Positions 34,495 to 53,745 of a DNA stretch of 64,000 nucleotides are shown one piece after another. The DNA is taken from the NCBI RefSeq assembly GCF_019059575.1, contig NW_024881974.1:310001-374000 (forward strand), written 5' to 3'. Each line of letters opens with the position of its first letter. Position 1 is the stretch's first letter. Position numbers and translations under genes: made by a program. A model generated the notes under the pieces. It was not told the DNA's origin. It searched no databases and saw only the letters and a list, made by a program, of their open reading frames with translations. This DNA comes from Amphibalanus amphitrite. Taxonomy: Eukaryota > Arthropoda > Thecostraca > Balanomorpha > Balanidae.

Positions 34495-35613
34495 TTTTCG
34501 CCGGAACACAGCTTTCAAGCATGAAATTGCGTCTCAGCACCTCTCATTGGAATACTATGGCGTACAGGGGCGCGGGAACTTCTTTCAGGCTGGGGGACGG
34601 GGGGCACACCATAATAATAGAGATCAACCTAGGGTACCCCCAAATCTAGTTTTCTCACCGGTTTTAGGCCACTTATGTTTCATCCCTTGACTTTTTCAAC
34701 AACAAAAAAGAAAACATTTGCATAAAAAGTGCGGTATTACGTCTCAAAGTTGTCGAGGTACCACCCCCACGGCCCCAGAGATGGGGGGGGGGGGCAAGCT
34801 GCCCCCACTGCCCCTCCGGTTCCCGCGCCTATGGTGGCTTAGTTTCTGCTCTCAACTAGCAGCTCAACACGCGCTTCGAGATAGGAGCAGAAAACATGCC
34901 ACGCATTTCTGTGGGAGGTGCCGAGACGTGATTTGCACGCTTGAAAGCCGCTTTACTCCGAGCTGAGGCCGGAACAAAGACGTTTGGAGCTTACCTTGAG
35001 CTTACCAAGGGAGCTAACGAGGTTTGAGGTCTATGAGGTGGGGGTCCAGGGGGCATAATATTATAAAGAGTACCTACATGCCTATTTCAGAGCTGACGTG
35101 ACTGACATGATTGTGATTGGACTTAACCGGGGCTTTTTGGAATAGTCGAGCATTTATGAGAACAGATATGCTGGACCGTCTGGTGATTTGGGTTTTGCAG
35201 TGTTGTCCGGGACCCGGGTCGCACGCCGTCCGTATGGCTGGATGCCCCACGGTGAACCTGTGCCTCAGTGACAGTTTGCCTCGCTAGAGGACCTCTAGCA
35301 CCCAGCGTCCGGCCACAACTGCCTGCCCAGGCCCTCGGAGGACGAAAATGAGAGTAAAGGACATGGACGGATGGGACGGCGGGCTGGTCGCTGAATCCAA
35401 ACCAGCTGGATCGGTTCCGGTTCCCTCGTGGTTCAGGCATCTAAATGACACACTGGTTCCAAAGACAGCTCGAAGCGCTGCGCTGAACGGATCACGGGAG
35501 ATTCACCCTGAGGAAAGGTACCGACCATCGAGTCACTGGGCGGACGGACCCGCGACCACTGTCGGCGGCGGGTGCACTACGGCCGAGTGTAGAGCACCAC
35601 GCCACGGTGTAAG
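34495..35613. other. Intergenic region between the V-ATPase d gene and MITE-B
   Basis: It holds a possible degraded element at about 34563-34842 (GGGGCGCGGGAAC at one end, GTTCCCGCGCC at the other, with G- and C-runs inside). No gene recognised. Confidence 0.4.
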
Positions 35614-35615
35614 TA

Positions 35616-36993
35616 CAGTCTGTCTTAAAGTACCGCGCAAAGTAACTGTGGATCCATCAAGCCTGACCGAGGAAGGACTGCTGACTGAGTCACCGAAGCA
35701 ATTGACATCGTCGGCCATTCCCCAGGTCAATTGGTTCGGTGACTTTCAAATTATAGCAGGCCCTTTCTCGGTCAGGCTTGAGGGATCCACCGTCACTTTG
35801 CGCGATACTTTTAACCCGCGCCCCGTAGGGCTACCGGCGGACCCTACCACCCGTAGGGGGGGGGCCGATACGGCCCCCCCCTAAGATCTCGGAAAGTTAC
35901 CGGCCGATTTTCAAAATTCAAACGGCGTTCGATAGCCCCACCCGGGAACTACCTTGTGACCAAATTTCATTGACCTAGGTCAAACCGATGACGTCACAGG
36001 TCAGGTCAAAGGTCAGATTTTCACCATTCACAGGCAATTCAAGAAATGTGCTGTGAAAGCGAGTAAATTGGTAATTTATTGAAAACCATCGATGGTACAT
36101 TGTTTGTCAAACACATACTTTGCTATCTGAGGTCACTGATACCAGGTCAGGTCACAGCGAGGTCAGGTCACCGGGGTCACAATATGAATGTGTCGTGTGA
36201 TACATGTTTTATGGTCCATTTTACATGACAAATGCGATTATGTGGGTTAGGCAGCCTTTGGGGCCAGCCTAGGTCACGTTTTTGTGAAGGTCAGGTCAAG
36301 GTCAGGTCAAATTAGGTCAAATTTCAAAGTTGATATTTTTGCATAAAATGGGTATCGATTCGATGCAGCTCGTCACGGGGAGTCTAATGGTGGTCTTCGT
36401 TTTGCTCTACGAGTTCTAGAATTGCCAAAAATTGAGTTTGAAAATTTGACGTCATCATTTTTGAACAGTTTTTTCGCTATAACTTGGCCAAAAAACGAGG
36501 TATCGATCTGAAATTTGGTATGTAGATAGAAGACGGTGGGCACTATCACATATATTCCGGTTTTTTCGAAACTCTAAAAACTTTTTGGATTTTTTTGCGA
36601 ATATATCCAAAAAAATGCTTTTTTTTATTTTTGGGGGTCAAAACTCAGAAATTTCAAAAATTCGAGATAGCAGTTTTGTAGCCCTGTCAATTCTACACCT
36701 TTTATGTCTCGATCATTTTTCTGTATCTTCAAAGCTGTAGTCCTGACAGGTCTTCTCGCGAAGGTCTTTTTTCGGTCAAAAATGACAGAACATGACGTCA
36801 CTCTGACGTCATTTGTGGCCAACCTATCATAGCCTCTGGAAAAATTTTTGGTCACAATGTGTAAAATTGATGCCCGGAGGGGTCCATGAAAGTTTGGTGG
36901 CGATATCTCCAGCCGTTTAGGAGATATCGACCGAAAAGGACAGGGGGGGCCGTTTCGGCCCCCCCCCTACGGGGCGCGGGTTAAGACAGACTG
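35616..36993. mobile_element. TA-flanked MITE-B interrupted by TTAA element E4
   Basis: Inverted ends CAGTCTGTCTTAAAGTACC with TA on both sides (35614-35615, 36994-36995). Both arms carry ATCCA(T/C)CAAGCCTGACCGAG-like sequence in opposite orientation. Without E4 it is about 208 bp. Confidence 0.8.
35815..36980. mobile_element. TTAA-flanked element E4
   Basis: 1,166 bp between TTAA at 35811-35814 and 36981-36984; inverted ends CCCGCGCCCCGTAGGG; hairpins GGGGCCGATACGGCCCC and GGGGCCGTTTCGGCCCC inside. Contains the exact DR1 AGGTCAAAGGTCA near 36003-36015 and many single AGGTCA sites. Closely similar to E5 along most of its length. It sits in the TTAA of MITE-B's own inverted repeat. Confidence 0.88.
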
Positions 36994-36995
36994 TA

Positions 36996-37381
36996 CAGTG
37001 TACCGAGTTGCAAGTGCTAAACGCGGCAGGCGAGTCAGGCTTGAGTGCCTACCGAGGGGGAGGGGGGGGGGGCACCCGCCGGTATCGCAGTCAGCGGCAT
37101 GCTGTCATGCCGTGTCGATCCGTGACGACAGACCGTTGCAGGGAGGGGCGCACATTACGTAACTGAAGTCGAGTACGGCCAACGAGCTCAGCCAGTTACA
37201 TCGGGGCGAGCCTGTTACAGCTCACTGGTCTGAGCGGCTGAGCGCTCCCCGGGCGGACGGTACGCCGCCTGCCGGGCACCGAGGGACGCCGAGCTCAGAC
37301 CCACGTCAGCGCCGTCCCGGGCGATCGACACACGCCGCCCACAGACAGTCGTCCACAACGCCACCACGTCAACCGTAATAA
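36996..37381. other. Spacer downstream of Imp
   Basis: GC-rich; no feature recognised. Confidence 0.35.
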
Positions 37382-37387
37382 TTTATT
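37382..37387 (-). terminator. Candidate poly(A) signal of Imp
   Basis: Minus-strand AATAAA about 1.65 kb beyond the Imp stop. Imp genes often have long 3' UTRs, but intervening signals or a different end are possible. Confidence 0.3.
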
Positions 37388-38371
37388 TGTCCAGCCAGAA
37401 ACCGGCGCTCCACGGAGCGGTGAGCTCGGAAGGTTACAGTCGACTGCTGGGGTGGAGGGCGCGGCGCGCGGCGCACGGGCCCGCTCAGCCGGCGCCTGAG
37501 GTAGAGCGCTGAGGTCAGAGTGGCCGGCGCCGCGGGGCGGCCGCCTTTGTACCGGCGCACAGCGGCCGGCCCGAGAAGGCCGGGCGCAACTACCGATAGT
37601 CTAACAACTCAAATACCAATAAACATAGGTACATGCACGGCAGCGGTAGCATACGGGGGGCGCGGCGGGCCGGCGGACCGGCCACCGCGCCCGTACACCA
37701 ACAGATACAGCGGACGGCGGCGGCGCCGGCGGGCGGTACCCGCGCCGCGCCGCCGCCGCCCAACACACCATGTAAGCAAAGAGTAACGGAGAACGGGTAC
37801 TGAATGCAGCTATGATACAGTGTGGCGGCGCGCGGCGGCGGCCGGCCGCGCCGGCCCGGCTGCGCAGCGGACCTGAGGGAGCGGCGGGCACGGCCGACCG
37901 GCGCCGGCGCCACCGCGCGGGCGGCGCCCGACCGCCGGGCGAGGTAGGGGCACGCCTGCCAGCACTCCGCGGCAGCTCTCTGTCTGTCTCACTCTCTGGC
38001 ATTGTCGCTCTCGTGGCGGCCCGGCGGTCGCGGCGCGCGAGGTAGGCTCGGTCGGTCTGGCTGATCGGCCGGGTAGGGGTGGGGTTCTGCCGGCGGGAGC
38101 CCGGCGCGCTCCCTGCAGGCTCCTCTTCTCTCTCCTGCTTTCCTTCTGTTTTTCTGTTCACCTTGTCTTCTCTCTTCGGTCACTCTCTCCTGGGCCGCCG
38201 GCGGGCCCGGATTGTCCCGGCGGCCGTCCGGCGCGCGGCGGCGCGTCTCAAGTACGCGCGGCCCGTCTAGCTCTCTCGCATATAAAATTCAACAAAAATT
38301 TCATTAACACATATAAAAAATAAACAATTTACTCACTAGACATATAAAAGACATCGATTCCCGCGCACCTA
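37388..38371. other. CpG-rich block, probably Imp 3' UTR or downstream flank
   Basis: Very GC- and CpG-dense from 37400 to 38270, then AT-rich to 38371. Open frames on both strands lack recognisable domains. Confidence 0.4.
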
Positions 38372-38404
38372 TCAGCTAGCTGTTATCCGGTCGTGCTGTG
38401 GCGG

Positions 38405-38938
38405 TGGCGGTGGCACGGGGGCGCACGATGGCGCCCCCGGCCGGCCGCTGGGCGCTGCTGGTTCTGAGGGACGGCTGGAGGGTCGCGGCGCCCCCAGCCG
38501 GTCCTGAGGCTCGGCTGGAGGGTCCCCGGTCGGTCCTGAAGGGCTGGAGGGCCCACGGCCGGTCCTGAGGGTCGGCTGAAGGGCTGAGGCGCCCCCGGCC
38601 GGCCCCGATGGTCGGCTGGGGGCCGCGGCGCCCCCGGCCGGTCCTGAGGGTCGGCTGAAGGGCTGAGGCGCCCCCGGCCGGTCCCGATGGTCGGCTGGGG
38701 GCCGCGGCGCCCCCGGCCGGTCCTGAGGGTCGGCTGAAGGGCTGAGGCGCCCCCGGCCGGTCCCGATGGTCGGCTGGGGGCCGCGGCGCCCCCGGCCGGT
38801 CCTGAGGGTCGGCTGAAGGGCTGAGGCGCCCCCGGCCGGTCCCGATGGTCGGCTGGGGGGCGCGGCGCCCCCGGCCGGTCCTGAGGGTCGGCTGAAGGGC
38901 TGAGGCGCCCCCGGCCGGTCCCGATGGTCGGCTGGAGG
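38405..38938. repeat. 79-bp GC minisatellite just after the Imp stop
   Basis: Units of GGTCCTGAGGGTCGGCTGAAG followed by GGCTGAGGCGCCCCCGGCC and a related half-unit, with a 79-bp period (starts at 38561, 38640, 38719 and so on), about 5 copies plus degenerate ones. On the Imp transcript it would be a long GC-rich 3' UTR repeat. Confidence 0.9.
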
Positions 38939-39033
38939 TGGCGGCGGACAGAGGAGAGAGTGGCAGAGGCTGGGCGTCGGTCGGTGGTGGCCGGTGGTCG
39001 GTGGTGGCGGCAGCTGCGGCGGCGGGAGCGTCA

Positions 39034-46931
<7,898 letters not shown>

Positions 46932-49900
46932 CTGCCGGAGGGGAATACGGAGGTCAGTAGTCGCCGTGGCCCGCCGAGGGCCGCGAGGAAACACAAAACA
47001 GGGTCACGGACCACCGTATGCCGCACACTTGGCAGCTCCATAACGGACGCTTCAAGTCTGCGCTATCTGTATAATGCCACTTCAAACGCTTCAAAGGCCT
47101 CCTCAGAACATCGCCTATCTTTAAGAGATAAATGCTACCAACGGTCACCATAACAATATCGAGAACGATTGGAGTAACACCAGGCATTTGTCAGTAAGAT
47201 GGTCATTGGTCAAGACAAACGGTGTTTTTGCCAAAGATCCGTAAGCAGTCTATCTCCAATAGCCTGTCAGGACGGGATAGTCGCCCAACTAGCTGTCAGC
47301 TGACGGTCCAGCCGTTCGACGAGTGCTGGCTATTTGGGCAATATCCACAGAGAACGTCATCATCCGGCCGCGACTTCACTTTCCAGAGCTTCGGGAGCTC
47401 GGAGCCTTAAATCAGTCTGACGCGGACAATATCCGACGCGGGGCCGCGGGGCGCGCCACTGCCGTCCGTCGCCAGTGGACTCCGGTGGACACAGGTCGGA
47501 TGCCGGTGGACGCTGCCGGACGCCAGTGGACGCCGGTAGAACGAGGGGGGACGGTCGTCACAGGTCTCCGGTAGACGCCGTCGGCAGTACACAGCACACA
47601 GGTTACCGGTCGCCGCCGTCGTCATCGCATGTCGACAGCCGGCCAGATAAGGCGGCGGATCGAGCCGGACGGACGAGACTGCCAGACTGGCGGGACGGGA
47701 CAAGACAGGCGGGGTAGGGCAGTGCAACAGGCGGGACGGGACAAGACAGGCGGGTAGGGCAGTGGGACAGGCGGGGCGGGACTACACGGTGTGCGGGACG
47801 GAGCTGAGGGACAGCGAGACAGGCGGGACGGGACCACGGCCCCGGTCACCGCGCTCCGCAGCTGCCTCCTCTGCTCCCACCCCATCCCCAGTCCTCCTCC
47901 GCGGGAAGGGACGGAGTGCCGCCCTCCACAGACACACACCGACCGCCCTCAGCTGTCCTCAGTGGTCAGCAGGGCATCCTCGCGCCCCGCGCCGCGATGA
48001 CGACTCACTTCTCACAGCGGTAATTGACTTCAGGCGGCGCCCCTCGACTGTTAATGAGCTGAGTGGCGCCCCCGCCCTGCGCCACCGAGCTCGTGACAGA
48101 CTATCGGCGCCCCCCCCCCCCGACCTATGGACTCCCGGCGCCATCTCCGGGCCACAAACTGCCGCCGACCTATGGACTGGTCACACGCCATAAACAAGAT
48201 TGTCTCCGAACGGAGCCACACACGACGAGGCGAACACGAAACCGCCGAGAGACTAGAGGGGACTCCATATAACCATTGAGTCGCCGGAAACCACCGAGAG
48301 ACGAGGGGCGGGCTCCATAGAGAAGAAGCTCATGTAACCCCGGGGCTGTCCGAAAACACCGAGAGACAATAGGGAACCTATGGAAACCCACGTGACTACT
48401 GCAGCCGTCTGAAACCATCCGGTAATGGCCGGCTCGCCCAGCTCGGCCCAGCTGGCTCCAGATAACTGACACTTCAATGGGTGGGTTCAGTAAAACGCCT
48501 AAATCGTTAACGGTCTACTTCCGTTCGTAGCCTCACTCAGGGAAGTTGATAAACCATCGGAGATACGGAATGACGCTTCACGTGAACTATGCACAGAGGC
48601 GGGTCCTATCACTAGCCGTGAAGTGCTGCAAATTGCTGCCTATCTGTCCGACAGCCCTGTCGACGATAGTCGCCGGCGCCGCCCCCGCGACCTCAGCTAT
48701 CGGTCCGCCGCCCCACCGTCCGCCCGCCCCAGGCCGGGCCGGGCCGGGAAGCGGTGGAACGCCCCCTCCCCACACGGGCGCGTGGCCCGTGTCAGACCGG
48801 CCGGCTGGCGTCTCCATCCAGCCGGGCTCATGGGCCAGACACACTCCTCAGGCACCCCGGCGGCGCCGCCGACCTGCGTGTCTCGCACGCGCTACGGGGG
48901 GGGGGGGCAGGGGAAGGGAGGGGACCCGGAACAGCCGGCGTCTGACCGAGTGATCTGACAGAGCCTGCGCCCTGCACGACGTTCGGATAGGATCCGTGAG
49001 AAACCATCGACTCCACGGGGAATCGCCACGCCGCGTTCCGACTGGCACTCGGCTCACTGGCGCCCTGTTCGATAGACGAGCTGGGTAGAAGGCAATGGAG
49101 AGATACCTGCGGTATGTGGGCAGGCCAGTGGACAAACCGAGCCAGTGGACACGACAGTTGACACCTGAAGGCGACCGACAGACACAAGGCCCTGCAACTG
49201 ACACCGACACGGCGACTGACACCGACACGGCGACTGACACCGACACGGCGACTGACACCGCCGTGCCTGCTCGCCGACCCCCGGGCGCCCGGCGAGCGGC
49301 GGCTCGAGTCGATGCGACACGCCGTAAGTAGGTCACCAAGTGGGCCGTCAACAAGGCAGCGTAGCGGGGCGGCGGCGGCGGTGGGCGGCGGGGTCCGGCC
49401 GCCGCCGGCAGCGGTGGAGTACAGTACGGCAGCAGTCGGCGGCCCGCCGGCGGCGCAGCGGCACCGGTCACCGAGCTGCGCCCGGCCGGTCGGTCGGCCG
49501 CGCCGCATACCAAGGCTGAATCACGGCCGGCGGCCCCAGCGGAACGGACGGACGCCTGCCACGTCAGCGCCGGAGTACGGCGCACTGCGCTGCCGGCAGC
49601 GGGCCGCCGCGCCGTCACACGGCCGCCGCTGGTCACCGGCCCCTCAGCACTCACTCACTACTCCGCCACTGCGGCGACAGCCCGCTGCACCCGGCGCTGC
49701 CTCTCGGCCCGGGCCGCCACGCCCCACCTGGTCTCTGAGCCGGCCGGCACCTACCTGATCTGACTCCGGCGGCGCAGCGCGGCCCCCTCCCACTCGGCGT
49801 CAGCTCAGCGAGCGCCGGCCGTCGGCACACCACCCCAACACGTCCACCACCGGCCGGCGGCGACAGCTGACTGCGGCGCGTCAGCTGACATCCGCCCCGC

Positions 49901-50505
49901 CCGGCCCCCTCCCCCCCCCCCACACACACACACCGAGCGCCGGGCGGCAGTCCCAGTGGGCCGGCGGGGGTCAGCGCGGGGCGGAGTGGGGCACACAGGG
50001 GTACCGTGCCGCCGTCCCCTACCCCATCGGCTCTCCCCTGTCGATTGCAGCCCTTTTCCAGCGGGTCGGCGTGACGAGCGGCGACCACCGAGACGACATA
50101 CCCTGCCACCTGGCGGCCGGGCGGCGAAGCTGGCACGGCAGTCGTGCAGTGGAGGCCACGCCTCCGCGCGGCCAACTGGGGAGCCTGGGGAGCGGCGGCG
50201 GACGACCGGCCGGGCCGCCCTCCGCCCTCCGCTGTGCAGGGCCCGCTCCCAGGGGTAGACGGGGGAGAGGGGCAGCATGGCGCGCCGCCGCACCGGCCGC
50301 CTCACACACATCCCCCGGCCCCAGCGAACACGATGTCTGCCCAGGTCGAGCCACTGTGTTTGTTTTGTTGATTTAGGCCCGTTCCGTCTAGTTACTCCAC
50401 TTCAATGGCATTAGATGTGAGGATAAATAAGAAGGCATTGTGCTTTATGGACGACAGACTGATGCACCGCGGCGGCCGAGTCCATCCCGCTGTGACGAGA
50501 GGGCC
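46932..50505. other. CpG-rich region upstream of the visible Imp exons
   Basis: No exon recognised. It contains a roughly 45-bp repeat of GCGGGACGGGACAAGACAGG at 47690-47830, degenerate GCCAGTGGACGCCGGTGGAC repeats at 47465-47540, an 18-bp repeat (next entry) and dense CpG from 48640 to 50330. It may contain an Imp promoter or early intron. Confidence 0.4.
49197..49262. repeat. 18-bp tandem repeat
   Basis: ACTGACACCGACACGGCG-type unit, about 3.6 copies. Confidence 0.85.
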
Positions 50506-50513
50506 CCGGTGAC

Positions 50514-52731
50514 CAGGGGCGGATCCAGCCGATCCGTTTGGGGAGGGCAAAAGTTTAGCCGACCATCGGCGACCCCGACCCACCACCGCGCCAGTGACCA
50601 AGTGACTTTACAACGCCAGTAGGGTAGCCCGGGGCAAGTCGCCCACCTCAATAGAAAATGCATATATCTCATACGTTTTCCTTATTACAAACGAGTTTGT
50701 GATGCTATTTTATCAATTGGTTATTTATCTTGAATGTATGGAAGAGCTCAGTGTCCTGATGAAGAGAAGTTGTTCATTTTTGCGATTTACAAAGAGAGTT
50801 ACAAAAGGTCATGTTACCCATATACGGGGTAAGATGGTGTAAATTTAAAATGTCCTATGTTAACCCGTGCGCAGCCGCGCTGGGGCTCCTGGATTTTCAC
50901 GACCCTGGGGGATGTTTGAACACCCATCTACCTTCTAACTCGGCTCCTGGGCCACGTAGCAAAACGCGGTAGGCGGCGTTTGAAAGATCGTCAAACATAA
51001 TGACCAAATAACCCCAGTCACTTTTAAGGTCAGGTCAGAGGTCAGGTCACCAGAGGCCATCAAAGGCCAAATTCGACAATAGTTAGGTCCAGTTTCGACA
51101 ACTTTTGAAGAAGAAAAAAACTGGCGCATAACTCGGAAACGAATAGAGCTAGAGCACCCCAGAAAAACTGATTTGAGGCCTGTTATTGCTCTTTCTGGAT
51201 AATTCCCTCAGATTGGACCTCAGATGAATGGCTTAGCCTCTAGGGGGAACTGCCAAAATAGACCATTTTTACGGGAACGGATTTTCTGCGATAACTTTTG
51301 ACTCAAACCTTGTAAGATTTTATTTTTACCGACATCGTGCTCCTCTCGTCAAAACGCGTCGAATGAGTTATAATTTGATCTTAAAGAGTGAACTTAAAAC
51401 TTACAAAATTGGTCAAGGTCATGACCTGACCGGAAAAGGTCGTGTCGCATATCAGTCGATCCGTATTGTCAAGCTGAACACATCTAAGGTGTTTCTATTG
51501 CTCTAGATTGCCTCTATCAAAAGTTATTAGCGAACTGTTGCAAACTGTTGCACATCTTTCGTGACCTGAGATGACCTCAGGGACATAAGAAGGGGTCACG
51601 GGTGCCATTTTCCGGTTCATTTTGTCCTGTTTAGGTTGTAACTCGGTATTGTTAAGAATGACGTTTTTTTTTATAAATTTAGCACGAATGTTTGAAAGGA
51701 CGGATTGACGTAGCCGGAGCCCACGCTAAGCAGAGCTTGTTGCGTAGAGCCCGCCCCCTACCGTCCGATCGCGTAATTCCGGGTGACGGGAGAATTTAGA
51801 TGCCAAAGTTAACGTGCCCTTCAAAGCCAGACACGGCCTGTCCCATTCCTGACTTCAGCTGGCTGCGACTGCTCCCACCAACCGCAGACCATCCTCATCA
51901 GGAGTCTCAAATATCGAGCGCCGGAGCGTCTCGAACCCGGGCTCTCACTACCGGGACTCCATTGCTGCTTTACCAACTGAGCTAACGGACAGGTTTGCCC
52001 AAAACAGGCGCCTTTCAATTTTCTCTTGACTTTTAGTGGAGAGGTCGCAAAATTGACCTAGCCTTAGGTCATCGATGTAAAAAATTATGTGATTAACATT
52101 TTATACATAGGTAGGTACTGTTGCCCTTATAAACTGCTGAAAGTTTCAAAGCAATCCGTCACTCGGTTTAGCTATGGCAAGCATTGGAACTATTTTTAGG
52201 TTATGTCACTTGACGTGACTTAGTGACTTCGTGACCGTGAGAGACCTTGGTCTGAAATTTTCAGAACACATGAAAAAAATGTAGAAAACGGTGGCTCGGA
52301 ACGCCGCCGTTTTTTTACGCGGAACGCTCCACAGCGCTGAGGCTCCCAACAAACGACAAAACTGTGGATTGCTTAGGTAGTTTCGAAAAGGGTGGTGCTG
52401 GTGGGCGTCTTACCCGACTGGGCATCTTGCCCCGTGTTACCCCACACCATGGCCACACTGCATAATGCATATGCATGCATTCAGTTCAGGGAGTTCCATC
52501 TATGTATTATCAGCATACCGACCCAAAATATCAGCAGCCAGTGGTTAGCTCCTTCCTTCGGAATGGCCGTCAAGGAAAGAAGCCCTGGTTTTCGTCCATA
52601 TCGGCATCGATGCCGTATTCGATTTTCTCATCGCTACATGCTTTGGGAGGGGCAAAAAGATAGTCTTGCCCACACGATTTGGCTTTGGGGAGGGCAAATG
52701 CCCATTTTGCCCTCCCCTGGATCCGCCACTG
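50514..52731. mobile_element. Composite hAT-type element
   Basis: 2,218 bp with inverted ends CAGGGGCGGATCCAG / CTGGATCCGCCACTG and an exact 8-bp duplication CCGGTGAC (50506-50513, 52732-52739). Ends also share GGGGAGGGCAAA. The interior carries TTAACCCGTGCGCAGCC at 50859, like the left end of a TTAA element, AGGTCA-rich sequence (51020-51060, 51410-51450, 51570-51600) and a tRNA-derived segment at 51815-51997. No transposase. It is a carrier of other repeats or an array of nested insertions. Confidence 0.8.
51815..51997 (-). mobile_element. tRNA-derived SINE or tRNA pseudogene
   Basis: On the minus strand a perfect polymerase III A box (TAGCTCAGTTGG, 51973-51984) is followed at normal distance by a B box with changes (GGTTCGAGACG, about 51929-51939). 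The acceptor and T stems do not pair, so it is not a working tRNA. About 110 bases of non-tRNA body follow. It interrupts AGGTCA-rich sequence, consistent with a SINE insertion. Confidence 0.6.
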
Positions 52732-52739
52732 CCGGTGAC

Positions 52740-53575
52740 AAGGGCCACCCAGCCGCTCACACAGTTACCGCGCAGAGGGCTGTGCTTTCGCAGCTGCCCT
52801 CCATCGGTAGCCACGGCAGGAAACCGTCTGCTCGGACGGGGTAATGTGGTCAAGGATGAGGAAGAGCTGGTCCCGACGATTGAGAGGACAAATGTTTTAT
52901 CACTCAAACCGCCAGTATCATCGCCCCGAGTGGGGTGAAACCCGCTAGATACGACGGGGTGTGCTGTGTTCAACCTTCGTTATATAACTTCACACACGGC
53001 ACACGGTCAGAGATGCAGCATCCAGGAGCACTGCGGTCGGGGTGAAACACAAGGTCTCCCGGACCGTTAGCTGTGACAGAGCGGCTGCAGACCCAGCTGT
53101 GCATCACCCGGCATGGGACGCTGGCGGTGCCCGTGCGACCCGTGCCCTCAGATCAGACGCCCGGCGGCTATCAGAACGGTCCACTCCGAGCAGACGGCCG
53201 GGTCCGGGTGTCCTTCTGGAGGCCGGGGCAGGTCCACAGTCCGCGGCGGAGCGGCGCGATCAATATACCCGCCCGGGCCGCCCCGCACACACACACACGC
53301 ACACACACACAGCCGGCGGCCGCCGTTAGGGCGCCAGTTTGTAACGATAGAGACGGCCGCCGAAAACAGACTCGAAACCAGCCGGCCGCGCCACCAGACA
53401 CCGCCGCTACGTCTGGGGCCGCCGGCCCATGCCGGCCCATCCGAGAGACCCGGCTCGGCTCGCTGGCAGCGCGGTCGATTAATCGGATCGGTTTGACGTG
53501 ATTACCGTCATGTCAAGCCGTCGATCGAAAAACTGGGCAGCGAGCGGCGCCGGCAGCGGTACGCTGTGCTGAGAG
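52740..53575. other. Region after the hAT element
   Basis: GC-rich, no gene recognised; a CA/CG dinucleotide run at 53284-53312. Confidence 0.35.
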
Positions 53576-53745
53576 CCGGCCAGGCCCGGCCACCAGGCAC
53601 CCCCACCCCGGTCTTGTCCCACCCCGGCCACCAGTCCCCCCAGCCCCGGCGATGGCCCGGCCCGGCCACCAGGCACCCCAGCCCCGGCGATGGCCCAGCC
53701 CGGCCACCAGTCACCCCAGCCCCGGCCACGGCCCAGCGCGACTGC
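53576..53745. repeat. CCCCGGCCACCAG minisatellite
   Basis: Three to four imperfect 40-45-bp units of CCCGGCCACCAGGCACCCC with CGGCGATGGCCC. Confidence 0.85.

Noticed and set aside
34563-34842. Transposon with GGGGCGCGGGAAC ends
   Set aside because: Ends match only partly and no duplication is clear, so I list it only inside the spacer description.
48848-49654. Long minus-strand frame of 268 codons
   Set aside because: CpG-rich with short tandem repeats, no recognisable domain or splice-supported exon.
50859-50875. Sixth TTAA element inside the hAT carrier
   Set aside because: A left end (TTAACCCGTGCGC) is visible, but I cannot find a matching right end with TTAA.
51890-51905. Hammerhead ribozyme core (minus-strand CTGATGAGG)
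   Set aside because: No matching GAAA element or flanking stems found; a short match is expected by chance.
51929-51997. Functional tRNA gene on the minus strand
   Set aside because: A box is good, but acceptor and T stems do not pair and the B box is altered.
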